From a virus, in IMG/VR virus record IMGVR_UViG_3300042731_008397, positions 1 to 64,000 of that record: a stretch of 64,000 nt of DNA, one strand, 5' to 3'. This document shows positions 40,705 through 49,520 of the stretch, piece by piece (the stretch's first letter is position 1; each line of letters opens with the position of its first letter). The translations under genes and the position numbers were made by a program. Under the pieces are notes generated by a model. It was given only the letters and a program-made list of their open reading frames with translations. It ran no database searches and had not been told where the DNA came from.

Positions 40705-40896
40705 ATATAGACCGTCTGATGGGTGAGAGTACATCAAAAGGTAGAAGGAAGGAGGGGGTGACGACCCCTCCTATAGGCATTTCTGGTAAGACAAAGTGCA
40801 AGATAACCGCTTACAAGAGAGAAACGGCATGATTATGAGATACAGAGTAAACGACTTCTAAAATTCTGTCAAGTTTTTTCTCCGTGTTTTACGATT

Positions 40897-41691
40897 ATGT
40901 CGGGAATTCTTATGGAATTTCCAAAATTCTTCTGTAAAACTTTTACAAACCTGAAGTTGACCGCCTTTCGGTATGAAGAGAACGCCGTTTTGACATGGTT
41001 CGATAAGTGGCTTGTTATCAACCTCCAACAAGAACGAAACATCTGGAATAACAAAGCCTGGGTTTTCCAAAGCCCGCGCCAACTGACCCGTCAGCCTGAA
41101 TTCAAAACATTCTCATCTTTAACGTTAAGACGAGCATTGAGGGTGCTTTCAGGGCGGTTTTATTCTGGTGATTGTAGGAAAATTCTTACAGTTATCCCGT
41201 TACAAGCAATGTCATTTGAACAGAACAAGCGGGTTACTTGGTATACCTTCACGCCCGAATTTATTAAGTATTCACGGGAGTTTTGTGAATACTCGTTTCT
41301 TATTTCTGAAGGGATGGCAGACGGGCTTGAGAATACCTTACAACCCTTTGATCGGACAGCGGACACCTATGATGCCCTAGTGCGAAAGAAGAGGCGGGCA
41401 AAGAAGAAAGCTCCCGTTACAACCTTCCCGGTTGTTACCCCTGAAAGCGGGAATGGAAACGGAAAGGCTTCTGGTAAAGTCTTGACCTTTGCCTTATTAC
41501 GGGACTTACCAGATGACCAATTTGATAAGCTTACTCAAGAGGATTTCGGGCAGTTACCCCAGTTTATAATGCGAGGAGATCCAGGCTTCGATTCTTACAA
41601 AGCGGCCTGTCAAGCTGGTGCACCCGCCTTACGGAAATGGTTCAAGCAGTTCCTGGAATTGCCCGAAGCTCAAGCTTTGATGGCTTCATAA
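40897..41691 (+). CDS. Probable replication initiator
   Basis: 264 residues (ATG 40912 also possible). The N-terminal half has WFDKWLVINLQQERNIWNNK and SSLTLRRALRVLSGRFYSGD, reading like a winged-helix initiator (TLRRALRVLxxxGxF). The C-terminal part has a basic linker (KKRRAKKKAPV) and a second helical domain. Position after iterons and its own promoter supports a Rep role. Family not named. Confidence 0.5.
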   Translation: MSGILMEFPKFFCKTFTNLKLTAFRYEENAVLTWFDKWLVINLQQERNIWNNKAWVFQSPRQLTRQPEFKTFSSLTLRRALRVLSGRFYSGDCRKILTVIPLQAMSFEQNKRVTWYTFTPEFIKYSREFCEYSFLISEGMADGLENTLQPFDRTADTYDALVRKKRRAKKKAPVTTFPVVTPESGNGNGKASGKVLTFALLRDLPDDQFDKLTQEDFGQLPQFIMRGDPGFDSYKAACQAGAPALRKWFKQFLELPEAQALMAS

Positions 41692-41877
41692 AATCGTTAA
41701 TCGAAAATTTGATACCTGAGAGGCGTTCTAAGGCGTTAAAATGTTGAACCTATACTCTGGTATTCACTGACAGTATTTTTTCGATTGTAGGTATATATAC
41801 GGCTTTAGTTTTATATCATCGTCATATAAAGCGACATGACAACTAGCGGGAAAAGAATGTTACGATAGGTCGTCATA

Positions 41878-41904
41878 GTGAAAAGCTATAACATAGCTTT
41901 TCAC
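41878..41904. terminator. Perfect 12-bp hairpin
   Basis: GTGAAAAGCTAT-AAC-ATAGCTTTTCAC; short T-run does not follow, so bidirectional terminator or binding site. Confidence 0.5.
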
Positions 41905-42034
41905 AGTATAAGTGAAGAAAAGACGAAATGTTTCAATTTTTGTATGTGAAGGTTTTCATAATGCCTGTACTACGGTGATAGTCAGGGGTTGGGTCTGATA
42001 ACATTTTATTATGTAAACTTGCTGACATTATCAT

Positions 42035-42076
42035 AGTTACTTAAAATCTATAAAAATATTCTAAGTTCTTTGTCAT
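42035..42076 (+). repeat. 42-bp inverted repeat, left copy
   Basis: AGTTACTTAAAATCTATAAA to CTTTGTCAT; its perfect inverse is 45248-45289. It bounds the IS607 island. Confidence 0.9.
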
Positions 42077-42080
42077 ACCT

Positions 42081-42230
42081 GACTTCATAGCCGGTTATCG
42101 GCGTGAAGACGCGCCAATTCGATACAGGTACGGGCACTCCGCGACGACGTTCCCAGTTGCGGACCCTGTCACCCCAACACCGACGTCAGGGAACCGTACT
42201 CCCCACAGGATGGGGAGCCTTACAGGACTT
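42081..42230 (-). mobile_element. IS right-end (omega-RNA-like) element, copy P1
   Basis: On the minus strand: CTCCCCATCCTGTGGGGAG hairpin, GTACGGTTCCCTGAC, then CGTCTTCACGCCGATAACCG and GCTATGAAGTC. Same element at 57702 and 63535. Fold and position at gene ends fit a TnpB transposon right end, whose transcript would be the guide RNA; no tnpB is attached here. Confidence 0.5.
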
Positions 42231-42445
42231 TTATAGATAGCGGCGCAAGAAAACCCATTCAATCCCTGAACATACCGAAAGGCGGTCAATGGTGGGATCG
42301 CCCGAAATTCTAAGGGAGGGGGGGTGTCCCCCAGTTCTCCCTTCTCGATCACCCATTTCCAGCCGCCAAACGGTCAGCGGTGCTTTATTAAATAATTGAA
42401 ATTAATTAGGTAGCCCACTAAATACTTAACCAGAAAGGAGACAAG

Positions 42446-43357
42446 ATGGAGTATTCAGGAAACATCTTTTGTCCGTATGAAAGAAGTTTTCAGACGGCAT
42501 TATCAATGACTACAGATGTAGGGATCGCCGCACACCCGGACGATTTGGAGTTATCAATGTTTCCGGGGGTTGTGGCGTGTTTCGAGGATGAGAGCAGGTG
42601 GTTTACGGGGATAGTTTGTACGAACGGGATCGGGTGTCCGATTCTTCCCCGGTATGCGGAGTTTAGCAAGAGTGACTTTATCCGGTTGAGGTGGCAAGAA
42701 CAGTGTCATGCCGCTAATTACGGGAACTATGCGTCGGTTGTCGGACTGAAAGCTGAGGATTCCCCGTATTTTAAGGGAGAAATGGTTGTTGACCAGATTG
42801 CGGGGTATCTTGAGCTTGCCCGTCCAGAGACTGTTTACACGCATGACCCGGCAGACGGGCATCCCCATCACATTCAGGTCTGTCAGGCGGTGGTCGATGC
42901 CGTAAGACGGTTACCTGAAGCGATTCGCCCGAAATATGTTTACGGGTGTGAAGGGTGGCGTAGCATGGACTGGATACCTCCCGATTTACGGGCATGTTTT
43001 GATGTAAGCGGGCATGAAGAGTTAGGCATGTCCTTAATTCAGGTCTATGCAACCCAGGACGCGGGATTATTGGAAGGACTTGTTTTACGTCGGCGGGTCA
43101 ATGCGGCGATAGTGTCCCAGGTAACGGGAGTTCCGTTGACATCCGTGATCAATGCGGTTGATTTACGACCGTTGATTAAGGATAAAGAGCAAGACGTGTT
43201 AACGTTTACAGCCGGGTTAGTAGGGCGGTTCTATGCGTCCGTAGCGAAGTTAACCCATGAGTCTCAAGAATACTGGGAAATCTTACTGTCCAATCCAGAA
43301 AATCCGCTCTCTCCCTTCGATTTTAAGACGTTGGACAGTCAACCCCTATCTTCATAG
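42446..43357 (+). CDS. PIG-L/LmbE-type zinc deacetylase-like protein
   Basis: 303 residues, ATG after AAAGGAGACAAG. IAAHPDDLELSMFPG (His30, Asp32, Asp33) is the metal motif; THDPADGHPHH (about 132-142) gives the later His. Family removes N-acetyl groups from sugars. The C-terminal 20 residues are read from hairpin element E8 and its stop lies in the hairpin, so the end may have been altered. In phages such genes can act on hypermodified bases or glycans. No partner beside it. Confidence 0.75.
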   Translation: MEYSGNIFCPYERSFQTALSMTTDVGIAAHPDDLELSMFPGVVACFEDESRWFTGIVCTNGIGCPILPRYAEFSKSDFIRLRWQEQCHAANYGNYASVVGLKAEDSPYFKGEMVVDQIAGYLELARPETVYTHDPADGHPHHIQVCQAVVDAVRRLPEAIRPKYVYGCEGWRSMDWIPPDLRACFDVSGHEELGMSLIQVYATQDAGLLEGLVLRRRVNAAIVSQVTGVPLTSVINAVDLRPLIKDKEQDVLTFTAGLVGRFYASVAKLTHESQEYWEILLSNPENPLSPFDFKTLDSQPLSS

Positions 43358-43400
43358 GGGACGTGTCCAGATCGTCGCCATATGGCTCTCTCAGAGCGTC
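43330..43400 (+). repeat. Dispersed intergenic hairpin element E8
   Basis: GTCAACCCCTATCTTCATAG then GGGGAC, and CAGATCGTCGCCATATGGCT with CTCTCAGAGCGTC. It shares its tail with E7. From 43400 to 43639 there is only GAACCGCT/AGCGGTTC hairpin sequence and no gene. Confidence 0.7.
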
Positions 43401-43639
43401 AAAAAATGAAATTTTGAACAGTTCGTGGTTGGTTTAAGAATCGGAACGGTTCGGAGAAAGATCAAGAACCGTTCGCAGAAACGGAACTGATGAGAACCGC
43501 TGATTTTCTAAGCGGTTCGTGGGGTAGTTCGGGGCGCAGGAAGGTATCGTATATGAATATTAGTTCTATATAAAAAAAAACATAGGATTTTATATAAAAA
43601 TAACTTGACTATATGATAGCACTATTCCATAGTGTCATC

Positions 43640-44233
43640 ATGAAATTATCACAGTGGGCAAAACGGCAAGGCGTCAGTTATCAGACGGCCTGGAACCTGT
43701 TCAAAAAAGGGCAGCTTCCAGAAGCGTATCAATTAGAATCCGGGACAATTATTGTCCCGGAACCACAGCAACAAGCCAAACCAGAGTATGTCGTCTGCTA
43801 TGCGCGAGTGTCTTCCTCTCAAAACCGGGATAATCTTGACCGACAGGCTGAACGGCTGACCTCCTACTGTCTGGCGAAGGGCTATATTGTGCAAGAAGTC
43901 ATTAAAGAATGCGCCTCTGGCCTGAATGACACACGCCCTAAATTCTGCAAGATGTTGTCGAATCCAAAGATGACACGAATTGTTGTTGAGCATACTGACC
44001 GTTTCGCCCGATTCGGTATCAATCCGATCCGGATTCTGTTGGAACGACATGGATGTACGCTTGAAGTGATCAACCCGGCAGCAAACGACAAAGAAGATCT
44101 GATGCAAGATTTTATCAGCTTAGTGACATCCTTCTGTGCCAGAATATACGGAAAACGCCGCTGTAAACGGAAAACTGAACAATTGATCAAAGACCTTCAA
44201 GATGATACGAAAAACAACGCTCAATCTCAATAA
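43640..44233 (+). CDS. tnpA: IS607-family serine recombinase TnpA
   Basis: 197 residues from ATG 43640; a nine-codon upstream in-frame extension is less likely. N-terminal MerR-like HTH (MKLSQWAKRQGVSYQTAWNL), then the serine recombinase domain: VVCYARVSSSQNRDNLDRQA with the catalytic Ser. VEHTDRFARFGINPIRILLE and the C-terminal basic helix fit IS607 (about 200 residues). Catalyses site-specific DNA recombination via a 5'-phosphoserine link. Overlaps tnpB by 32 bases. Confidence 0.9.
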   Translation: MKLSQWAKRQGVSYQTAWNLFKKGQLPEAYQLESGTIIVPEPQQQAKPEYVVCYARVSSSQNRDNLDRQAERLTSYCLAKGYIVQEVIKECASGLNDTRPKFCKMLSNPKMTRIVVEHTDRFARFGINPIRILLERHGCTLEVINPAANDKEDLMQDFISLVTSFCARIYGKRRCKRKTEQLIKDLQDDTKNNAQSQ

Positions 44234-45251
44234 CGCGAATATCGGCAAACAACAGACCTTGCTCGACATCAGCACGGAGTACAACCGTGTGGTCAATCTC
44301 TGCATTGACGACCTGTGGGAGCAAGAACAGTTTTCCGGCTCCTTTGTCAAAGACACCGCCTGGATTGATACCTATCTCTCCGCTCGAATGAAGCAGTGCG
44401 CCGCCAAACAAGCCCTTGCTATTGTCAAATCACAACGGAAGAAGGAGCAGAAGACAAAACCCGTCTTCAATAAGCGTGTGATGGAACTGGACAGCCGCTT
44501 TGTTGAGCTTGAGCAGGATGTCAATTCATTTGACTGCTGGATTACCCTGTCCTCCATCGGCAAGAAGCTGAAACTTCAGATTCCGACCCAGAAACATGCT
44601 CACTTCAATCGCTTCCTTGAACAGGGCTGGACACTCAAGAAGAGCCTCCGTATCCGAGTGAACGCAAAGGGCTTTTGGGCAGATGTGTATTTCCAGAAAC
44701 AGGCTCCGGCTCCCAAGAAAACCGGGACAGTGAAAGGTTTCGACATCGGGTATAAAAAGCTGCTGGTGAATTCTGACGGTCAACAATTCGGCAAGGACTT
44801 TGAACAGTATGCCGAGAAAATCGCCCGAAAGCAGCAAGGCAGCAAAGGCTTCCTTCGTGCCTTGACGGAGCGCAATCAGTTTGTCAACCAGACGGTCAAT
44901 GCGCTTCCACTTGAGAATGTAAAGACGGTGGTAGTTGAAAATCTGAAGTCTGTCAAACACAAATCAAAAGGCAAAATTCGGAAATCCTTTAATAACAAGC
45001 TCCAACGCTGGACGTACCCGTTGGTGTTGGAACGCCTGACGAATCGCTGTGAATGCGAGGGCATCTCAATGACGTTCATTGATCCCGCATACACGTCTCA
45101 AACTTGTTCCGACTGCGGAATCAGGGACAAGCTCTCTCGGAAAGGAGAACGGTTTCAGTGCCGAACCTGCGGCGTCGAACTTGATGCTGACTGGAACGGG
45201 GCGAAAAACATTCTTCAGAAGGGAGTACGGCAGCCTATAGTCGCCGCATGA
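44202..45251 (+). CDS. tnpB: IS607 TnpB
   Basis: 349 residues. TVKGFDIGYKKLLVNS (RuvC-I Asp), TVVVENLKSVKH (Glu), YTSQTCSDCGIRDKLSRKGE and FQCRTCGVELDADWNGAKNI (zinc ribbon Cys four and RuvC-III Asp). All catalytic residues present, so probably active. Starts MIRKTTLNLNNANIGKQQTL within the tnpA end. The 42-bp right repeat overlaps its stop. Confidence 0.9.
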   Translation: MIRKTTLNLNNANIGKQQTLLDISTEYNRVVNLCIDDLWEQEQFSGSFVKDTAWIDTYLSARMKQCAAKQALAIVKSQRKKEQKTKPVFNKRVMELDSRFVELEQDVNSFDCWITLSSIGKKLKLQIPTQKHAHFNRFLEQGWTLKKSLRIRVNAKGFWADVYFQKQAPAPKKTGTVKGFDIGYKKLLVNSDGQQFGKDFEQYAEKIARKQQGSKGFLRALTERNQFVNQTVNALPLENVKTVVVENLKSVKHKSKGKIRKSFNNKLQRWTYPLVLERLTNRCECEGISMTFIDPAYTSQTCSDCGIRDKLSRKGERFQCRTCGVELDADWNGAKNILQKGVRQPIVAA

Positions 45252-45289
45252 CAAAGAACTTAGAATATTTTTATAGATTTTAAGTAACT
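45248..45289 (-). repeat. 42-bp inverted repeat, right copy
   Basis: Perfect inverse of 42035-42076. It starts within the last codons of tnpB and touches the truncated tnpB on the other strand. Confidence 0.9.
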
Positions 45290-46196
45290 ATTTCCGAGGC
45301 ACTACTAACTGAACGATAACCCCTGCCAATATAGCTTTATAACAAATGAACTGTTGCAATTGATAAAACGACCAGCCATGATGACGGCTTCTCTGAGATT
45401 TCCGTACCCTGATCCTCTCGCGGATACCTTTCAAGTGTTCAAGAACAATTCCCTGAGAGGTGTGTTTGGCTTTCTCAACGAGTGTTTTGCTTATGCAGTG
45501 GTTTACATCACGGCGAAATCGTTGTTCTTTCTTAGCAATTTTCTTGAGTTTCCGTTTTGCCGACTTTGTGCCGGTACTTTGAAGAGTTTTTCTCAATTGA
45601 CTATACTTTTCGCGGATTTGATCAACTTGTTTGCCGGAGAACTGCTCTCCTTCGGAGGTAGTTGCTATATTAATAATTCCCAGGTCAACCCCAAGAAACT
45701 TTTGAGGGGAGGTCGTGGGAGGTTCAGGCAAGTCAAGAGTCGCCAACAAAAAGAAGACTCCCTTGACAAGGATAAGATCGGCTTGTCCTTTGATACGGTC
45801 AACACGGGCTTTTTGATAGTCACCGAGAACCATAGCAACCTTTTGTCGTTTTTCAATTGTCCAGATGCTTACATGGGACAGTCCTTTATACGAGAGAATC
45901 CGTTGATCATAGACTATTGCTCCGTGTTCTTTGAATTGATGCAATGTCTTTTTATCAGCCTTATAACTTTCAGCAACCTTAGAAATAGCTCTGATAACCA
46001 TTTGAGCAGACAGACCATATTTCGACTTTATGTCATGATACACCTGTTTCTGAATGTTGAATTTGCCGAAGCATTTTTGATTAAATGCAAACTGCGAAAT
46101 TTCATTGCAAGCATTATTGAACTGTTCCATCGTTTTCAGGAGTGCTTGACGCTGTGTTTCTGTTGGCATCAGTTTGATTTTCAAGGTTGTTTTCAT
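45288..46196 (-). pseudogene. tnpB: TnpB truncated by the IS607 island
   Basis: 302 residues. LPEPPTTSPQKFLGVDLGII (RuvC-I Asp) and GIVLEHLKGIRERIRVRKSQ (Glu) are present. The frame ends VIVQLVVPRK at the 42-bp repeat, where TnpBs normally continue to NTSRTCSxCG and the final Asp. No continuation is seen past 42035. So the IS607 island inserted in, or recombined with, this gene. Confidence 0.85.
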
Positions 46197-46261
46197 AATA
46201 ATGTCAGGATTACATCATTGAATGTTTTTGTCAATGAAAAAACATCAAAAATTAAGAAATT

Positions 46262-46420
46262 TTTGGGCACAATTCCTCCTCTGCCTAAAGGCGTCGAAGA
46301 GGCTTCCTTGTGCCAAAGATCGTGAAAAACTCGGGGCGGTGATCAAGAAGCAAGAAGTCAAAGAAAAAGCCCCGTCGATTGGGGATGCGCGAAGCATCTT
46401 TCCCGATCTCAGGGGCTTTT
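46262..46420. terminator. Transposon-end hairpin and long bidirectional terminator
   Basis: 46262-46314 has TTGGGCACAA...TTGTGCCAA around CCTCTGCCTAAAGGCGTCG, like an IS200/IS605 end (same fold at 63415-63475). 46365-46420 pairs AAAAGCCCC with GGGGCTTTT with an inner ATGCgcgaaGCAT stem; it ends the leftward operon. No gene in 46197-46470. Confidence 0.65.
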
Positions 46421-46470
46421 CATAAAAATAGTTATGATTTTCAGGGAGTTAGTGCGCGGTCGAAAGAGCG

Positions 46471-47166
46471 TTATTTCGGGATGGAGTTAGAAGGATGGCC
46501 TTCACGGTCGGGGCAATTCGGGTTAAGGTAATGAATCACGTTACAGCCTGGGAGTCGGTCGTCAATCAGAGCGGTTGTCAATTCGCCGTTACTCTCCCAA
46601 ACAGTAATCTTAAATTGACCGGACGCCTTCATCCGGTCAAACAGGGCCTGATCAGCCATCACATTGGTTACATATTGCCCGTCAACTAAGAAAGTCTGGT
46701 ACAGGTGTCGTTGCCGTTCCCCGATTTCTAAACCGGTAATTTGCAAGAAGCGGATCAGCCCGTCTTTAGTCTCAAACGCGGTATGTCCGAGTGCCCCGTT
46801 TTTAATGAGATATTTGTAATTCCCATGTTGTCCGGGATGTTCGCGGCGATATTTCGGCCCTAAGATCGTCAACGTTAGGTGGCATAGAAAACCATATCGG
46901 ACGGCGTAAACCCGACTTGAGGGCAGAATAAAGAGATCGTAATTGTCAAGCAAGGCATCCAAGATCATGAAAATTCGGGGTTCCTTAGTATCGCAGACCT
47001 CTTCAATTCGGGTTGCCAGTTCAAGGGCAAAGAACCCGTTAATCTGCTCTGACTGGCAGAAGAGAAACGAGAAACAGGTCACAGCGAGATCTATCATGGC
47101 CCGGTTAATGGGGTCTTCGACCGTCATATAAGCGGTTTCGTCAAAGTGTGGGAATGTTGCTTTCAT
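46471..47166 (-). CDS. Unknown 231-residue protein
   Basis: ATG after CAAGGAGCTTTACA. MKATFPHFDETAYMTVEDPI; a helical core, YRREHPGQHGNYKYLIKNGA and an Asp/Gly-rich end. Unknown. Last gene of the leftward early operon. Confidence 0.6.
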   Translation of the reverse strand: MKATFPHFDETAYMTVEDPINRAMIDLAVTCFSFLFCQSEQINGFFALELATRIEEVCDTKEPRIFMILDALLDNYDLFILPSSRVYAVRYGFLCHLTLTILGPKYRREHPGQHGNYKYLIKNGALGHTAFETKDGLIRFLQITGLEIGERQRHLYQTFLVDGQYVTNVMADQALFDRMKASGQFKITVWESNGELTTALIDDRLPGCNVIHYLNPNCPDREGHPSNSIPK

Positions 47167-47244
47167 TGTAAAGCTCCTTGTTAAGGTTTAGAATGCCCGT
47201 GTGATGGACATTCTAAACGGTTTAGACATTAAAGTTAGACTGCT

Positions 47245-47301
47245 TTATGTATGTACCGCAAGCGTGATCTCTTGTGAGTAAGATGAGTGATGTTTTTTCA
47301 T
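47245..47301 (-). CDS. 18-residue leader-like ORF
   Basis: MKKHHSSYSQEITLAVHT with AAAGGAGTTATC upstream. Its MKKHH start resembles the gene at 50634. The 47167-47367 interval has nothing else. Confidence 0.3.
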   Translation of the reverse strand: MKKHHSSYSQEITLAVHT

Positions 47302-47367
47302 GATAACTCCTTTGTAAGTGTGCAGAGACCCCGATTAATACGGAGTCCCTGTACGGATATTATACGG

Positions 47368-47934
47368 TTAAAAGTGTTCCGCGTCAACTCCATGCACCAT
47401 GCGATGGGGTCTTGAGAAGCCAGAGTCATCAGGATCGAGAAACACGACTTGAACTTCAAGCAAGAAGTGCATGAACTTAACACCGCTGCCCGTGTTCGTA
47501 GGGCGTTCAATGACTAATTCGACGGAATCCTCTGTCACGCCCCGTGATTTGCCCAGGTCAGAGGAATTGTTAGCTCCCCATTTCAATTTCAGAGTGTCTC
47601 CTTTTCTGATGACATAGTGGGTAAGTGTATAGATCAGCTCATCCTCAAGAGAGTTATAAAACGAGTAACAGGCGTTAACAGACGGGTATTTATTGCGGAT
47701 TCTGGTGCCTTCATCAATGTTTGATTTAGCTTTGATAATGTGCTCTTTGTACTCCCCAAACGGGTCATTAAACCGTTCAGTTTGCGTTTTTTTCTTCAGG
47801 CACTCAACGTAACTATAGCTTTCCCCGTTAAGAGAGCCTGATCGGAAGATAATCCTGTCCGCTTTTTTCAGGGCAGAGATGTCAACGGCGGAAAGCGGGT
47901 AAACAACGTCATAGCGGTTAAATGTAGTTTGCAT
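47368..47934 (-). CDS. Unknown 188-residue protein
   Basis: Start ATG after GGGAGGTCACGACCT; the longer frame lies upstream in the next gene. MQTTFNRYDVVYPLSAVDIS; beta-rich with FMHFLLEVQVVFLDPDDSGF. Unknown. Overlaps the next gene by 17 bases. Confidence 0.6.
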   Translation of the reverse strand: MQTTFNRYDVVYPLSAVDISALKKADRIIFRSGSLNGESYSYVECLKKKTQTERFNDPFGEYKEHIIKAKSNIDEGTRIRNKYPSVNACYSFYNSLEDELIYTLTHYVIRKGDTLKLKWGANNSSDLGKSRGVTEDSVELVIERPTNTGSGVKFMHFLLEVQVVFLDPDDSGFSRPHRMVHGVDAEHF

Positions 47935-48244
47935 AGGTCGTGACCTCCCACAGAGCATAGCCCAAAACAACAGTTTGCCCGCTTGTGGAGATGTAATACT
48001 CTTCACCTTTGCGGTCAATGATGCTTTGGGCATCTTGAGTGATTAACGGTTTCAACTCTTCTGGACAGCCTTCGTAAATCTCTAATTCCAGGTCATTGAA
48101 GGGCAGGAACGCTAATTTTTTATAGTCTCCATGCACGTCAACGTCCTGGTCAGCATACGAAAGACCGGTCGGGAATACCCCGATAAAGAGTCGTTTTCGC
48201 AACTTTGCTTCGTGTTCAACTTCTTGGACTGTTTTGTTCATCAT
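47918..48244 (-). CDS. Unknown 108-residue protein
   Basis: ATG after CAGAGGTCACATG. MMNKTVQEVEHEAKLRKRLF, then beta-rich. Unknown. Confidence 0.6.
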   Translation of the reverse strand: MMNKTVQEVEHEAKLRKRLFIGVFPTGLSYADQDVDVHGDYKKLAFLPFNDLELEIYEGCPEELKPLITQDAQSIIDRKGEEYYISTSGQTVVLGYALWEVTTYANYI

Positions 48245-48263
48245 GTGACCTCTGGTTGATAGG

Positions 48264-48794
48264 TTAAACTTCTTTTGTTTTCAAATATGCTTGACTTTCT
48301 TTTTTGACTGCGAGGAATTCGGCAACGGTCAAAAAGCCCGCATCTAACATGACTTTAGCTACCCGGATTACGGCGTTTTCGGCATATTGTTCTTTTGCAT
48401 AATACACATGATCCTTAGTTGGATAAGACTGTGTAACGGTCTTTTCGAGGTGGATGTCTTCAATATGCCCGAATTCATGGACGACTACCATAGCGACCTC
48501 TAACGGGCTATAATGGGTTTTAAAATCTTGAGAGACCGGGTAAATCGTGATAAGTTTTTGTTTATGAGAGGCAGTTTCACGCAGGTAAGTTCGGGTAACT
48601 TCGCGGTATTGATTAGGAAGGCGTTTTGTTTTTTGTGTTTTTCGTTGTTTAAGTTGAAAACAAATTGTAAACCCTTCGTAATCGGGGATTTTCAGGACTT
48701 CAGGGATAAACTCAAGCACTTGTTCAACTTTCAATGGAGTTAACCAACCACCGGGCTTATTCCCTTTTCTGACAATAACATTTGGTGTATTCAT
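48264..48794 (-). CDS. Zincin-like protein with HExxH motif
   Basis: 176 residues from ATG after GAGGTCACACACT. SPLEVAMVVVHEFGHIEDIH carries HEFGH (about 109-113), the zinc and Glu of metallopeptidases. The third ligand is not clear. Family unassigned; possibly cleaves host protein. In the early leftward operon. Confidence 0.6.
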   Translation of the reverse strand: MNTPNVIVRKGNKPGGWLTPLKVEQVLEFIPEVLKIPDYEGFTICFQLKQRKTQKTKRLPNQYREVTRTYLRETASHKQKLITIYPVSQDFKTHYSPLEVAMVVVHEFGHIEDIHLEKTVTQSYPTKDHVYYAKEQYAENAVIRVAKVMLDAGFLTVAEFLAVKKESQAYLKTKEV

Positions 48795-48818
48795 AGTGTG
48801 TGACCTCACTTTGTTAGT

Positions 48819-48841
48819 GGGGGAAGGGGTTGCCTTCCCCC
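48819..48841 (-). promoter_or_regulatory. GC hairpin before the ribosome site
   Basis: GGGGGAAGG/CCTTCCCCC, no T-run, followed on the minus strand by CACTAACAAAGTGAGGTCAC. Same layout at 51815 and near 52198. Confidence 0.6.
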
Positions 48842-48860
48842 GGTTAACGGTGTTAGAAAC

Positions 48861-48935
48861 CTAACCAATCAATAACGCTTGGGCTGCCTCTAAAACGTCT
48901 TGTTTTAACTCTTCTATTCTTTCCTGTCTTGTCAT
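48861..48935 (-). CDS. 24-residue leader-like protein
   Basis: MTRQERIEELKQDVLEAAQA, ATG after CAGGAGGTCACAAC, right behind the early promoter. A short helical protein or a leader. Confidence 0.45.
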   Translation of the reverse strand: MTRQERIEELKQDVLEAAQALLIG

Positions 48936-48959
48936 GTTGTGACCTCCTGAAAATTGTGA

Positions 48960-49014
48960 ACGTGAATGACTGTAACGTCTGTACTACCATATAATCAAAT
49001 GATGAGAATGTCAA
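48960..49014 (-). promoter_or_regulatory. Early-type promoter with conserved downstream box (copy 3)
   Basis: On the minus strand TTGACATTCTCATCATTTGA, then TTATATGGTAGTACAGACGT and TACA. Same as copy 1 for over 60 bases, including CAGGAGGTCACA. Upstream AT-rich stretch AGAGCAAAAAAATTTA is shared with the 52.5-kb copy. Confidence 0.8.
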
Positions 49015-49116
49015 TAGCTAGAGCAAAAAAATTTATATTTTTTTCAAGAAAAATGTTCCTGAGCCGAATAGCGGGCGAAGATTTTTTTGATTTTTCCGCA
49101 TTTTTTCTTGAGTGCT

Positions 49117-49211
49117 AAATTTCGTTTCTAAGGACTTGGTAATGCTGGCCCTATGAACATAGGGGCTATATCGTTTTAGCGTCTTCTGGCTACCCATACG
49201 TTCGCCAGAGT
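49117..49211 (+). repeat. Dispersed intergenic hairpin element E9
   Basis: AAATTTCGTTTCTAAGGACT, GGCCCTATGAACATAGGGGC hairpin, GTTTTAGCGTCTTCTGGC and CGCCAGAG, with a different hairpin loop. Confidence 0.65.
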
Positions 49212-49520
49212 ATGATTTTTTCGTCTCTGCCTTGCTGGTTTCAAGAGTGTTTAGTATCGGGACAGAAACAGAAAACGCCCTACGCTTCAGAATGCCCAGG
49301 AGGAGGTCACCTTTCCCTAAAGCACCCCGTTTGTAGGGCGTCTTGTCCCGACCGGATCAGGATTCCGAGAGGAGGTCACGCCGTCTCGAAGTGTCCCGTG
49401 TGTCGGGAGATTCATGTCATCATTTCTGCAAACTGCCCGCATGTTCCGTGTGAAAAGCCCTCATTGAGGTCAATTTCAACTTCTTCGTTCCCGTATAACT
49501 CAAGTAACATGCCCTTATAG
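49212..49520 (+). CDS. Doubtful zinc-knuckle ORF with internal duplication
   Basis: Contains PGGGHLSLKHPVCRASCPD and RGGHAVSKCPVCREIHV, two similar units with different codons, suggesting coding selection. Its end is antisense to the next gene. No good start. Low confidence. Confidence 0.3.
   Translation: MIFSSLPCWFQECLVSGQKQKTPYASECPGGGHLSLKHPVCRASCPDRIRIPRGGHAVSKCPVCREIHVIISANCPHVPCEKPSLRSISTSSFPYNSSNMPL

Noticed and set aside
45354-46325. 323-residue plus-strand ORF
   Set aside because: It lies antisense to the truncated tnpB, whose motifs are clear.
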